Assembly: GCF_008831285.2 (NCBI RefSeq)
Contig: NC_045144.1
Coordinates: 5,976,575 to 6,040,574 of the forward strand
Reading direction: 5' to 3'
DNA length: 64,000 nt
Source: Nymphaea colorata
Lineage: Eukaryota > Streptophyta > Magnoliopsida > Nymphaeales > Nymphaeaceae
In this document: positions 46,060 to 57,838 of the stretch, piece by piece
Position numbering within the stretch: the first letter of the stretch is position 1
Layout of the letters: every line of letters starts with the position of its first letter
Translations under genes and position numbers: made by a program
The notes under the pieces: model-generated
Database searches by the model: none
Seen by the model: only the letters and a program-made list of their open reading frames with translations
Told to the model about the DNA's origin: nothing

Positions 46060-46860
46060 CTTTTTTTCTATTTCAGGGTAAGGGGATCTTTTTTTCATGG
46101 CCCCAAAGAGAGGCGATTGCACCCCCACACCCCCAGGGACAGAGAGCTTGCTTCGGGATCTTTTTGTGGTTCACGGGGAAAGCACACATGGACGCGGTGG
46201 TGACAGCGGTTTTCAAACCTCGATCACCTTATGAATGATCCCGCCTTGCCACTTTTATGTGGTGGACGTTCTCTTCATGATACTAACGCTGTTCCCTATA
46301 GTCTCTATCAATGGGTGGCATAGAGACCACTGTCCTCAAAGAAGATGCCATGAAATGGCTATCGCAGTTGGTGATTCTTGAACCCCCTTTCACAATAACT
46401 TAAGAGCCCATGAAGATTGAGTAGGGGGATGATGTCACCAGGGATTTTTTGAAATGAAAAGCCTAAAAGATAGTTTGGTAACAGAAGAACCCTTACGGCA
46501 GATTCATCTAACGGCCACAAACTGTTACTGTTGCCAAACACTGAAAGCAGAACAACATAACATGAACCCCAATTATATGGAGCACGGATGGGCTGCCAAA
46601 AAGCAGGAGCCCGCTGACCACGTTTTTATCGAGTCAGAGGTTGGATATATTTGCAACGCTTGGTCAAGCACCAGCTCTCCCCTATCTTTTCTGGAGAAGA
46701 AGAAAGGTTCCCATTTTCCTGATTAAGCATGGATACTGCCTCTACACTGGACTCGGGCCAGGAGCATGGAATCGTAGATACGCTCGAAGCCGGAAGAGTA
46801 CTGTGACAAGCAAGGGCTTGGCTTCAGCTCTACCTCGTCCGTGAATCATATGTTCGTTCC
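46060..46860. other. GC-richer island of unknown origin
   Basis: Clearly higher in G+C than the flanks, without known motifs or terminal repeats. Short open frames occur on both strands, none convincing. Its texture recalls organelle-derived inserts, but I cannot match it to a specific plastid or mitochondrial gene. Confidence 0.4.
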
Positions 46861-47410
46861 CATTTATAAAATAACAAGTTACAAATTATCCTAACCTCCA
46901 ATCCTTTTAAACTGTGCTTTATGTTATTTATATGGTTTCTCATGCACGATCTGCATGGACCAATGTTGTCACCGATACAATTTTACATGTCATCTATATG
47001 GTATAAGCAGTACAACACATGCAATAGACAATATATACAATTAACGTGCATGAAACAGCGAACTGAAAACAAGTCAAGTTGAAATAATCTAAATTTTACG
47101 TTTACTGCCAAATTGTCAAATAAATAGGGGAACAAATAACCGGCAGTAAAAAATTATGGGCAAATAGAAAAATAGAAACCTTGAGCAAACTCAAGCGGCC
47201 ACCAACAACTTGGATATAGTCAAACGGCAATAGATCACACATATATAGGCCCACAACATGAAAGAAAGCGATGGCATAACTAGAATGGCTACTGCTAACT
47301 ACAGAAAACATGAAGGGTGTAGTGGTCTGGTGACAGTCCATTGTCAGTTTTATTGCCATCTAAACTGGAAACAATAGATGCACAACACTTTAATTAATGG
47401 GTATACTACT

Positions 47411-47486
47411 CCCCAATCAAGTCCGAAAACAATCATAAACCTTGAAGGCCCCAATCAAGTCCGAAAACAATCATAAACCTTGAAGG
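47411..47486. repeat. Perfect 38-bp tandem duplication
   Basis: The unit starting CCCCAATCAAGTCCG and ending CCTTGAAGG occurs at 47411-47448 and again at 47449-47486 without differences. Confidence 0.92.
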
Positions 47487-48181
47487 CAGGATAAAGGGAA
47501 AAAAACTTCAACCTTCTTTTGGACCGCTACCTCCGTCCATTTGAAAGGTGACTTCTTTAGCATGCTGTTCCGCCGGACACCATCGTCTTTCCACGGTGGG
47601 CTATTTAATTTCCAAGCAAGCTGGTATTTATCTGCATTCAAAAATCCTCGAACGACACCTTTATAAAATTTACACTCAAAATTTAATAAGCACGGCTCTC
47701 ATCTCTTACCATCAAATATCAATAAGGCACGCTTATGAGTTATGACCTGTCCTCCCTGTTAGCTTCTCAAATATGCCAGATTTGCACTAATCGAGGTTTC
47801 CCAGTCTCCCACTGTCTAATACTTTAGGAGAAAATAAATTTAAAAAAGAAAAGACAACAAATCTAATTCCAGAATTGAAGATATTATTCAACAAAGGAAA
47901 CTCTCATTTTAAGATTCATTCCCTTTTTGGACGTTCTTGGCAGTTCGAGTTAGGAAGACATCAAATGACGCCCGGACGGCTATTACAACAAGGAAAAAAT
48001 TGCCATCCTCTACCCGTTCACCACCACAACATGGTAAATTTTGCCATCATCAACCCTTTCACCACCCAACTTTTTTCCCCAACTCATTCTCCCCCCATGA
48101 AAAAAAAGAAAAAAAAAAAAAAAGATGAATGCGTCGGCAGTGGACAGGGGAGACCTCTCTCCCTACACTTCAAAAACAATT

Positions 48182-48331
48182 TCATACAGACTTGGAGTCT
48201 CTAAATTTTAGCACTTGCATCTCGTCCAATTCAAAAGCTTTGCATATAGCAGAAATAGTACAGTTGCTGACGTAAGAATTAGAATCCCCAGAAACGAGAA
48301 CTTTCTCAAGCTCCCCGGATGGCTCCAAGAC
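48182..48331 (-). CDS. Candidate terminal exon of an unidentified gene
   Basis: On the - strand a strong polypyrimidine tract and TCTCTTAG acceptor (next to 48332) precede 49 open codons with protein-like composition (start VLEPSGELEKVLVSGDSN, then CTISAICKAFELDE), ending in TGA at 48182-48184. I do not recognise the family. Upstream exons should lie to the right; none could be joined in frame, and copia B begins 2.5 kb away, so the gene may be broken by the mobile-element cluster or its other exons may lie beyond the window. Confidence 0.35.
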   Translation of the reverse strand, partial: VLEPSGELEKVLVSGDSNSYVSNCTISAICKAFELDEMQVLKFRDSKSV

Positions 48332-49824
48332 CTAAGAGAATAGGAAAAGAAGAGGAAAAATAAAACAGATTAACAAAGATCTGAAGACAAAACACACAAG
48401 CTAAGAAAACAAATATTGACCACAGCAGTCCAATGAAGAGAGGGAGAAAGCATCTCTCCCAAAGCATGAAGGTACAGCATATGTGCTAAAGCTTTTCAGA
48501 TCCTTTACATGTGCCAAAAGAATAGCAAGTAGGGGACCTCAAGGAAAAATTTTAGAAGATGATGTGGAACCATATAAAATACTAATCGACTGCTCTTAAT
48601 AAAAGAAGTTTAAAAACTAGCAATTGCTAAATCAGTGGAGTTTGGCAAGCTAGATCGGGTCAGTTTGGTTGAACAGATCTCCACTTCAGTCTAATTTAGG
48701 ACCAAGTCAAGGTCCATGGAAGACAGATCATGGCCCATCATATTTGATTTAATCCAAGAGGTGCTCAGCAAGATATGGTTGAACAATGGCTGATCTAAGG
48801 TAACGGCATGGGCAACTGGGTCAAGGGAAATTAGAAAGAGGGAACCACAAAGAGGTTTGGCTTTACTTTTCCTAAGCATTAGGATTTTCGCCTACTTTAA
48901 ATGCTTCCTGTGCTTATTCTCGAAATCAGAAGCCAGACTCAGGTTAGTCAAGGGCCTAAAAAGACTAGCCATGACCAGTTGGTTTGAGTCGGTCCAGGCC
49001 ACTTGACCAAAATAAAATTAACAAGGACTCACATAGATACAATACTTCTGGAAACCACCATGTAGATACAACACTTAAGAAAAAAAAATGACAGACAAAC
49101 TATTATAATGAATCATGCCAACCACATCGTTCGCTGATTGCACATTACTACATGCAACAAGTTGAAATTCAAGTATCTAAGGTTTAAGGTTCCTCGGTAC
49201 ACACACACACATATATATATATATACAGATCATTAAACAAATTTAAAATAGAAAGTTGATCCAACCTAGGTGACTAGTCAGACTGATTAGTTGTTGGTTC
49301 GACACCATAATTTCTATGAGACGTATTATTGCACAATCGATGTGCATAGGGCAGGATAATATTTCCATCCATGTAGAGGTTTTTTGGTCTTGCCTCGTTT
49401 TTATCAAGAATGACCGAGCTAGCCATTGGCTAGCCCCAGAACCGCAATGGCTAGTTCTCTAGCCATTGGAGCTAAATGAAGCTTAATCTACAATTAATAT
49501 TATGTTTTTCAAAAATTAAGCTATAGATATTATTTAAAATATGCCTTTTAGATTGGTCTCAATTGTTCAATTAATAGGTTGTTGTTGGTCAACACTTCAA
49601 GAATTTATCAAGCACAAAACTAAAGTGTTGCATTAATTAGCTAGTTTAAGGTGATTATCGTGTTTTATTCATTACGTGGTGTGAATCTTTTTTATTGCTA
49701 AAATTGATTATAGTGCTCAATTCTTGTCATTGCACTTATGTAAGACATCAAGACAGAACCTTTTGAGAAGAAAATTACTACAACCAAATCTCATTATTGC
49801 CAATCAAGTCCTTATTTCAGAAAA

Positions 49825-49945
49825 AAAAAATTTGAGTCATATATTGAATCTATAACATAAGAATTAGATTTGATATGGTGGTATACTAAGCATATTTTGA
49901 TAATGACATTCATATTGTGTGATGAAAAAAGTATAAAACCTAAAT
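49825..49945. repeat. Dispersed repeat related to 61761-61870
   Basis: Shares GTCATATATTG.ATCTATA and TTTTGATAATGACA-type blocks in the same order and orientation with sequence just outside the right end of copia B. Diverged; family unknown. Confidence 0.45.
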
Positions 49946-50789
49946 CCAAGACACACTGAACCTATAAATAAGTTATCTTCTTTCGACAAGGCATATGTCC
50001 TAGTAAGATTCACCATTTAGGCGTTGGAGGTACAGTTCACTGTCAATTCAAGCATATCTTACTTTCTAGTTGTGTACTAAATTCTTGATAGATCTTCATA
50101 TCATTCATTCTATTAAGTTGAAAAATATTTCTTTTTGCACATAAAATATCATTGCACCAATAAAATCAAGCAATTATTCTCATTGTTTGTGATAAAATTC
50201 TTGGCTTAGCTGGAAGAATAAATTCATTCATGAATTTTAAGTCAAAAGTTGTATGAACAATATTATCTGCGTAGATTGATGAAATAAGATATTTAGCTTG
50301 TCAGAATAAGACAAATTGTTTGAAGCAAAAGGTGTGAATTATATGAAAAATGAAAATTCTTATGCAAGCAGGATCTCGTACAAATTGCATTATTTAACTT
50401 AAGAGTGTTGGGGAAATTCTTTATTGACATCCAATTGTCTGATTTCCTATCTTTCAATTGTGGCTCCAATGAAGACAAGTCTAATATCTTAGGTGAATAA
50501 TAAATATATAGAAAAAAGGTCTTAAAAAACTTGATTGATTTCTTAATTTAAGTCATAAAGTATATGAATAATGGTCAGATCAAAAATATCATTTAGATTG
50601 ATTTCAACTAGCATGACATTGATGCATAATAAAGATAAAGACTTTAGCAAGCACAAAATTTGAGTGTTGCATGCCTAAGACTATCTACTTAGCATGCATC
50701 ATACTTGGTCACATTTCCCTTGCTCAAACTAATTTTGGAATGTTTGTCTGGTAATATCTTGATGTCATACTTTGAGGGTAAAATGTGTT

Positions 50790-51020
50790 CGTTGACATGC
50801 TATGTATGTTTGGGTCCAAGTCTGGACCCTATTTGACCCGCAGTCCTGTTGTATCCTATTTAAGTAACATGTAACCCTAATTTTTCAGTTAACGAGAATT
50901 AAGAGAGAGAGTGACCAGCAGCTGGTGGGTACCGGAATCCTCTCCTAATAGCTGTTTTTTTCCTCGTGTTGAGGTTTTTTCACATTACATCTGTGTTCTT
51001 TGTGCTTTCTCTATTCAACA
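50790..51020 (+). repeat. Copia B 5' LTR
   Basis: 231 bp, expected TGTTGACATG start reads CGTTGACATG; ends TATTCAACA. A purine run AAGAGAGAGAG lies mid-LTR. Confidence 0.92.
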
Positions 51021-51033
51021 TGGTATCAGAGCT
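51021..51033 (+). other. Copia B primer-binding site (tRNA-iMet)
   Basis: TGGTATCAGAGCT, directly after the 5' LTR; matches the 3' end of initiator tRNA-Met. The ~760-nt leader that follows is rich in GCTGCTGC-type triplets (51180-51740). Confidence 0.92.
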
Positions 51034-51798
51034 GAATTTTTGAGAATTTGGTCATTGACAACGGTTTTCCTTGGCGTCAATCGAGCCTGCCGTCGTCTTC
51101 CCATCTGCGTGGTTGCTGGCGTGAAGTTCTACTATTCCTATCGCTTGTGCGTCGCCCAAACTTTCTGCTGCTGCCACTAACTACTATTGTTGTTGCTGCT
51201 GCTGCTGCTGCCGTTTCTAGCTTCTGTCTTTGTTGTCGCTGCTGCAGCTATTGGTTTTCTCTCTTGCCGCCTCTGTTGTCGCTTGTGTCGTTTCCATCGC
51301 CTTAGTGGTGAAGGTCTATGCTATGGTAGTGGGTGCTGGACCAAGTTGAAGGATCTGTTTGGCTTCGTTGGGTTATCGAGTCTGAGTCGAAGGCTGCTGC
51401 TGTCGAAGGCTGCCGCTGTCGAGGGATACTGCTGTCGAAGGCCAGGTCTGCTGCCATCATTGTCGCCAAGACCCTATCACCCTAGCCTTCATTATTCTCA
51501 GTGCACGGCGTCACCCTTGTCATCCTCAGCTACTATCATTCTGAATTGTTTCTCGTTGCAGTGCAAGGCGTCGCCCCTGCTGCAAACATTGTCTGCTGTT
51601 ATCGTCATGAGGTTGTTGTTCCCCCTCATCTCAGTGCACGGCATCGCCCCTGCTGCAGACGCTGCTTGCTTGCCTTGTTGTGTTGCAGCCGTTCACTGAA
51701 CTACTGTCGCTTGAGCTGCACCCTCTGCCGGTGACTGTGCTGCCGATTGTGCCGCTGCATTTTTGTTTGGCTCTTGATTGTTAAGAGCCTACATTGTG

Positions 51799-52790
51799 AT
51801 GGATGAATCAGATTCATCGGTTGTTAGTATTGACCAAGTAGATGTCGGGGTCACCAAAACCGAAAACATTCCTTCTCAAATCACTACTATTCGACTCACC
51901 AAGGATAATTATTTACGTTGGTTCGCTGCCATTACTATGGAAATTGCTGGTCGGGGGCGAATTACTTATGTCAATGAGAAGAAGACTGAACCACCTGAGG
52001 CCAGTCTAGCATGGGATATATGGTTTCTTGAGGACAACCAAGTTAAAACCTGGAATGTCAACTCTGTGTCATCTGATATTCAACCTCTCATTCTTCGTAA
52101 GAGGACTGCCAGAGATATATGGGTTATTTTAGAACAGATGTATGGCCAAAACAAGAAGGATGTTTGTGTGTATCAGTTGATGAAAGATGTTTATGCCATA
52201 CGACAAGGAGAACTTTCTATGGTGGACTTTTATGAGGCGTTAAAATCAAAATGGGAAGAACTTGATTACTATTCTGATGATACTTTGAATTGTCCCTAAG
52301 ATCAGATGCGGTATTGGGCCAAGTAATGGAAGAACAGGGTGTTTATGTTCTTGGCTAGACTGAATGATGATTTCGAAGGCATTAGAAGTCAAATTCTTAA
52401 TTAAGAAGATATGGTTACCATTGAGGATGTCTATTCTCGCGTTTAAGCTGAAGAGCAGCGACGTCATGTTATGACAAGAAAAATGGGGGCTCGTTCCACA
52501 TGCAGTGAGCGGTCTGCCCTTGTTAGCGGAGCGCCTAGGGGGGGCTACCCAACCCTCTCCGAAGTGTACTCACTACAAGAAACCTGGTCACATCATTGAG
52601 TTTTGTTGGGATCTTTATCTTGAGAAGAAAAATAGTCATGGAAGAGCTTCTAGTGGGAAGAAGTCTACCTCTGAAATTGAAAATCCAAATGGAAGAAAAC
52701 CACCAATCTCTGCTGATCAGATTCGTGAGCTTCGTGCATACCTAAGTTTCTTGAAACTAGTCAGGCTGAGTCATCAGATGATGTGAAAGT
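51799..52790 (+). pseudogene. Copia B gag, decayed
   Basis: The ATG at 51799 opens 166 codons of copia Gag (RLTKDNYLRWFAA near residue 34) to a TAA at 52297. Similar sequence continues with further stops near 52325, 52402 and 52444. The zinc knuckle near 52565 reads CTHYKKPGHIIEFC, with Y replacing the second cysteine, so it could not bind zinc normally. Confidence 0.85.
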
Positions 52791-53445
52791 CAATCACGCC
52801 CTTGCAATCTCTGGCAAAAAAAGTAATTCTTGTATGGAAGAGTAGATTGTCGATAATGGTGCTACCCACCACATGATCGGCAATCCTAAGTTTTGTCATG
52901 AATATAAGCTCTCTTTTGGGAAGAAACAAGCTTCTCTTGCCGATGGTTCATCTATCTCTGTAGCCCAGAAAGGGAGTCTCACTGTTAAACAAGTTCTTAG
53001 TTCACAATGCCTTACATGTTCCTCACCTTCCCTTAAACCTCTTGTTAGTTAGCAAGATTACGAAAGAATTGAATTGTGAACATATTTTCTCTGCTAATCG
53101 TTATGTCTTGCAGGACTTGGTGACAAAGAAGAAGATTAGGAATGGTTTGGTTCTGAGGGTCTGTATCGATTACTCATGCGTGTTTTCACAGCTCTCATGA
53201 CGGTGGTTAACAAGACAAAGAAGAGTGAAGAGTGAAGAGGACTTACCTTCAGCTTGTCTTGCAGTGGCATAAGAGACTGGGCATCTTACGTTTGGAGTAC
53301 TTAGACCTGTGTTTCTTGACTTATTTTCTAGTCTAGATATGACTATGTTATCTTCTTATGTTTGTTATCTAGCTTAACATGTTAAGGCTTCATACCTTGT
53401 GTCTACAAGTAGTACTAATAAAGTATTTTCTTTCACCCCTTCAGA

Positions 53446-54214
53446 CAATGTTATAAAAGACGTAGCGTATCGCGTCGGTCGGGCCCACCTATACACCATA
53501 TCGTAACGCATCGTAAACGTAGCGTAGCGCATCGTAAAATTAATTTTTTAATTTTAAAAAATATTTAAAAATAAAAAAATAGAGAAAAATGATAAAAATC
53601 AGAAAAAATGAACAAAAAGCAGAAATCAAGAAAAATGTATTCAAATATAAAAAAGATCATCATACATAAGGAACATTCATGTGTATCAACAACACATTCA
53701 AAGATAAGAAATTATATATTCAAAATAACATAATAAGCATTCATCACAATTTTAAACTTGAAAATTTAATAGAATCTCAAGACTTAGAGTCTTAGGACTT
53801 GGAGTTTTAGGACTTAGATTACATCACAATTTTATAAGTTCAAAACATATAGCTATCATCTTTCATGATTTAACGATAATATCTCCTAAATCAATGAATC
53901 CTTGGTTATTTTTTATCAAAATGTGCAAAATCTCTCCCTCCTAAGTCCCTTGAAGTCTTTAAATACAAGAAGAGAGAGAGGGAGGAGTGTTTAAACTTTA
54001 AAAAATAAAAAAATTTGTGTTTTAACCCGTATCGTATGATACGGGGGTGTATCGCCCGTATCGTGCGATACGGTGCCCGTATCGCACGTGACGTGCGATA
54101 CGCGTACGATACGCACGCGTATCGCATATCGAATACGTATCGTATAGGTTTCTTTGACCTATACGATACGTATCGTACGATATGCATCTGTATCGTACGA
54201 TACAGATAACATTG
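53446..54214 (-). mobile_element. Non-autonomous hAT deletion derivative nested in copia B integrase
   Basis: 769 bp with ends CAATGTTAT and ATAACATTG, flanked by the exact 8-bp duplication CCTTCAGA (53438-53445 and 54215-54222). Both ends match those of the 3470-bp element at 57416-60885: the left subterminal block (GGTCGGGCC.ACCTATAC) and the right palindrome-rich block of CGTATCG/GATACG units. The transposase interior is missing. Removing the element with one duplication copy restores the integrase reading frame across the junction. Orientation is assigned by similarity to the larger element. Confidence 0.92.
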
Positions 54215-56037
54215 CCTTCAGATGTATGGGGACCTTTAGGAATTCCTTCTTATCATTGTTTTCAGTATTTTATAACATTTATAGATGATTACTCTCGTAA
54301 CACCTTTGTGCACTTGCTGAAGGACCGTAGTGGAGTGCCCAATGTCATTGAGACTTTCATCATCCTTGTAGAAACTCAGTTTGGAGCTTTTCTTCAAACC
54401 TTCTGCTCTGACAATGCACGTGAATATGCATGTCATTCTGTCGATAGTTTCTTTCGACAAATGAGAATTGTTAATGATACATCTTGTAGTTATACCCCTC
54501 CTCAAAATGAGGTTGCTGAACGAAAGAACCGTCAGTTGCTAAATGTCACCAGGGCTCTCTTGGTTCCAACAATATCTTCCAAAGAAGTATTGGAGGGATG
54601 TTGTGCTAACTAGTGCGTATTTGATTAATCGTATACCTACTTGTGTGTTGAATGGACGTACGCTTCATTCTATGTTAGCAGGAAGTCGTGAACCTATTTC
54701 TCTTCCACCTCGAGTTTTTGGTTGTGTCTGTTTTATTCACAATCAGAGTCTCAATATGAAAAAACTTGATTCAAGGTCGATTAAAGGCGTGTTTCTCGGT
54801 TATTCTCCTACCCAAAAAGGATATAAGTGTCTAGACCCTTCCACTGGTGGTGTATATGTAACCAAAGACGTCTCCTTCCTGGAACATGTTTCCTATTTTG
54901 GCAAGAATTTTCTTCAGGGGAAGAGGTCCACAAAAATGGAAGAGTATTCTCCAAATCAAGAGATTCAACAGACTTTCTGGAGTGCAAAAAGAAATTTACA
55001 GACTTTTTGGAGCACAAAAAGGATGATGGTTGCTCAACTTGGAATGAGGAGGAGCGTGACAGCTTGTTTGGGCAGGTTTACTCCAGGAGAAGATTGATTG
55101 CTTCAGAGCCCACTGGTGAGTTGACTAGTGACAAGAATCTCAATCCTAATCCTACACCTTCCCTAAATGACCCAAGTCGTGCCTGTGAGATGTCGGCCGA
55201 AGTTAGTCATACAGAAGCTGGAAATGAACAGCTACCCATTGCTCTCAGAAATGGTATCAAGTTATGTACTCAACACCCTATTGGTAATTTCATATTATAT
55301 TGTAAACTAAGGAAAAACTACAAATGTTTTATATTGTCTCTTTCTATAGCTGTGATTCTCAGGACTGTTACTGAGGCTTAGAGTAATCTCAAGTGGACTC
55401 AAGCTATGCAAGAAGAAATGGAAGCACTGAATAAAAACGGAACGTGGGATGTGGTAAATATCCTAGAAGCGGCTCATCTAGTAGGATCCAAGTGGGTCTA
55501 CATCATTAAATATAAGTCAGATGGAAGTGTGGACAAATACAAGCTCACTTGGTTGCCAAGGGGTTCAGTCAGAAATATGGAATTGACTACTTGGAAACAT
55601 TTGCTCCTTGCAAAGATGAATACAGTGAGAGTTATTCTCTCCTTAGCAGTAGTAAAGGACTGGAAGATATACCAACCAGATGTCAAAAACGCACTTTTAA
55701 ATAGACACCTCGAAAAGGAAGTATATATGTGCATGCCTCCAGGATATGAGGAACCTGAAAAATGTTGCAAGTTGAAGAAAGCTTTGTATGGGCTCAAGCA
55801 AACTCCCTGAATGTGGTTTGAATGACTTAGACTTATAATGAGACAACATGGATATCATCAAGGGAATGGGGATCACACTCTCTTTGTAAAGAAAAATGAG
55901 CACAAGGTAACTCTTATGTTGGTATATGTTGATGATATGATTGTCACAGGTAATGATAAAGATGAAATAACAAAGTTAAAGGAACTGTTGGCACTCGAGT
56001 TTGACCTCAAACACCTTGGCAAGTTTAAATTTTTTTG

Positions 56038-56068
56038 TGTTGAATAATATGTGTTAGGTGGTATTTTT
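56038..56068 (+). repeat. Inverted copy of the copia C LTR start
   Basis: TGTTGAATAATATGTGTTAG and 11 further bases match the complement of 57109-57139 with a single difference. Together the two form the outer inverted termini of copia C. Confidence 0.92.
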
Positions 56069-56918
56069 CCCAGTTTTAACACTCGGTTCATCTTCTTCAA
56101 TGATATGGCCTTTCCAATGTCCTACTACAGACATCATAAACATTCGTGACCAGATTTCATAGTTGTGACCATCTAATTTCACAGTAGAACCATAGAAGAA
56201 AGGATTCCCAACCACCTTGTATTCAGTATGAGACTCTATCTTAGAATTGTCTCCCATATTAGACTGCTGTCCAGGCTCCATCACAACTCCCACAAAAAGA
56301 GAACAACACTAATATATATACCGCAGAAAGGTACGATAAGGTATGCAAATGATAAGGGATTTTTAATCCACGGCTGACTGAAACTTAGAGCTGATCGACT
56401 GTTGCAACATCCAACACCAGCAAGGGCAGATCATCGATAAAGAAAGAATTCATATTCACGGCTGCAACATCCAACAAAAAGGACAGATATCACCTAGGGC
56501 AGATCCACGGCTGACTGAAATTTAGAGCAAATCGACGGCAGCAACATCCAACAAAAGGAAGGACAGATCCATGGCTGACAGAACCCTAGGGCAGATCCAC
56601 GGCTGATAAAAAAAAGGTTGTAATATCCACAGCTGCAGCGACTTCCATTCAACAAGTAGTGACCACCGACCACAAAGGAAACTTCTGCCACGTGAGGGAG
56701 ACACCTGCAACTTCCATCCACGTCCACTTCAACAAGGCATCGATCTAGGGTTTTTAATCTTTTGCTTAAGAAAACCCTAGATCGAGCCTAATATGCACGT
56801 TCAGCCTGTCGTGCTCTCAAAACTATCCACGAGAATAGAAGAAGAGGAAGAGAAAGAGACAGAGGATGAGCACGGTGAGAGAGGTTTCAGCCCCAAGGAA
56901 GGTTGGGGTCTGATACCA

Positions 56919-57139
56919 TGTTACGTGCAGCCAAGGGAGAGGAGAGAAGAGAACGAGAGAGAGAGAGAGATAGAACTTTCTATCGTATTCACTAAAGCTG
57001 CCTTAATCTCATGTTAAATGAAAATTAGGGTAAAGTAACAAATTACAAAAGAGGTCCATAAATAAAACACTTAGTTATAAAGAGCTGTTCCTAAACTCTT
57101 AAATATTAAAAAATACCACCTAACACATACTATTCAACA
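56919..57139 (-). repeat. Copia C LTR
   Basis: 221 bp, TG...CA bounded on the - strand, followed by an initiator-tRNA-type primer site. Only one copy is present. Purine-rich GAGAGAGAGAG block near 56955. Confidence 0.85.
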
Positions 57140-57838
57140 ATTTTCTTGGCATCGAAATTGTTAGTTCTAGCAAATGTCTTGTGTTAAATAAAAAAAAGTA
57201 CACTCTAGATTTATTAAAGGAGACTGGGAAACTTGAGTGTAGACCTGCTTCCACTCCTATAGATGCTGGAAACAAACTTGGCCTCAAAGATGGGGAGCTT
57301 CTCTGTGAAGAAGCAAAAGGAAGATATCAACGTCTTGTTTGGAAATTAATTTATTTCATTGTTACTAAACCTGATATTACCTTTGTTGTGAATGTGATGA
57401 GTCAGTTTATGCATGCAATGTTATCACTGCCGTATCGTATCGTGTATCGGTCGGGCCGACCTATACGCTGTATCGTAACGTAGCGTAAATGTATCGTAAC
57501 GTATCGTAAAATTAATTTTTTAATTTGTAAAAAATATTAAAAATTTATAAAAAATAGAAAAAAATCAGAAAAAATCTAAAAAAATCCGAAAAAACTAGTA
57601 AAAATCAGAAAAATTCAAGAAAAATGTATTTAAAGGAACATTCATCATTCATGTATATGAACTATGAAGTATGAGGTATGCATATGAACAAGACATTCCA
57701 AAATAAGAAATCAAACATTCAAAAAACAAAATAACATACTAAACAACCTAAGAGTATTCAATTACATCACAATTCATAAGTTCAGAAGTCAAAACTCAAA
57801 ACAAAAAGCATCGTCAATCGTCATTTGCATCATCATCT

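Larger units (their letters stand above)
46861..50789. other. Intergenic region left of copia B
   Basis: AT-rich. Contains a perfect tandem duplication (47411-47486), a candidate terminal exon (48182-48331), a short CA/TA microsatellite near 49200, and a stretch near 49825-49945 resembling 61761-61870. Nothing else is recognised. Confidence 0.6.
56038..57139 (-). mobile_element. Copia C: aberrant copia-derived insertion with inverted identical termini
   Basis: Read on the - strand: an LTR (57139-56919, TGTTGAATAG...GTAACA), primer site TGGTATCAGAC (56918-56908), leader, ATG at 56281 and about 70 codons of Gag (LDGHNYEIWSR). It then stops and ends in a 31-bp inverted copy of the LTR start (56038-56068, one mismatch to the complement of 57109-57139). 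No pol and no second LTR. It lies in the copia B RT, right where FLGIEI should be. Flanks ATTTTTTTG and ATTTTCTTG are similar but not identical. Confidence 0.85.

Noticed and set aside
51187-51699. 170-codon open frame rich in L, A and C
   Set aside because: Lies in the GCTGCTGC-rich leader between the copia B primer site and gag; composition bias explains the openness.
56038-57139. Copia C read as a MULE because of inverted ends and 9-bp flanks
   Set aside because: The flanks match imperfectly, the inverted repeat is an LTR start, and the interior is primer site plus gag. A retroelement origin is better supported, though capture is kept as an alternative in the findings.
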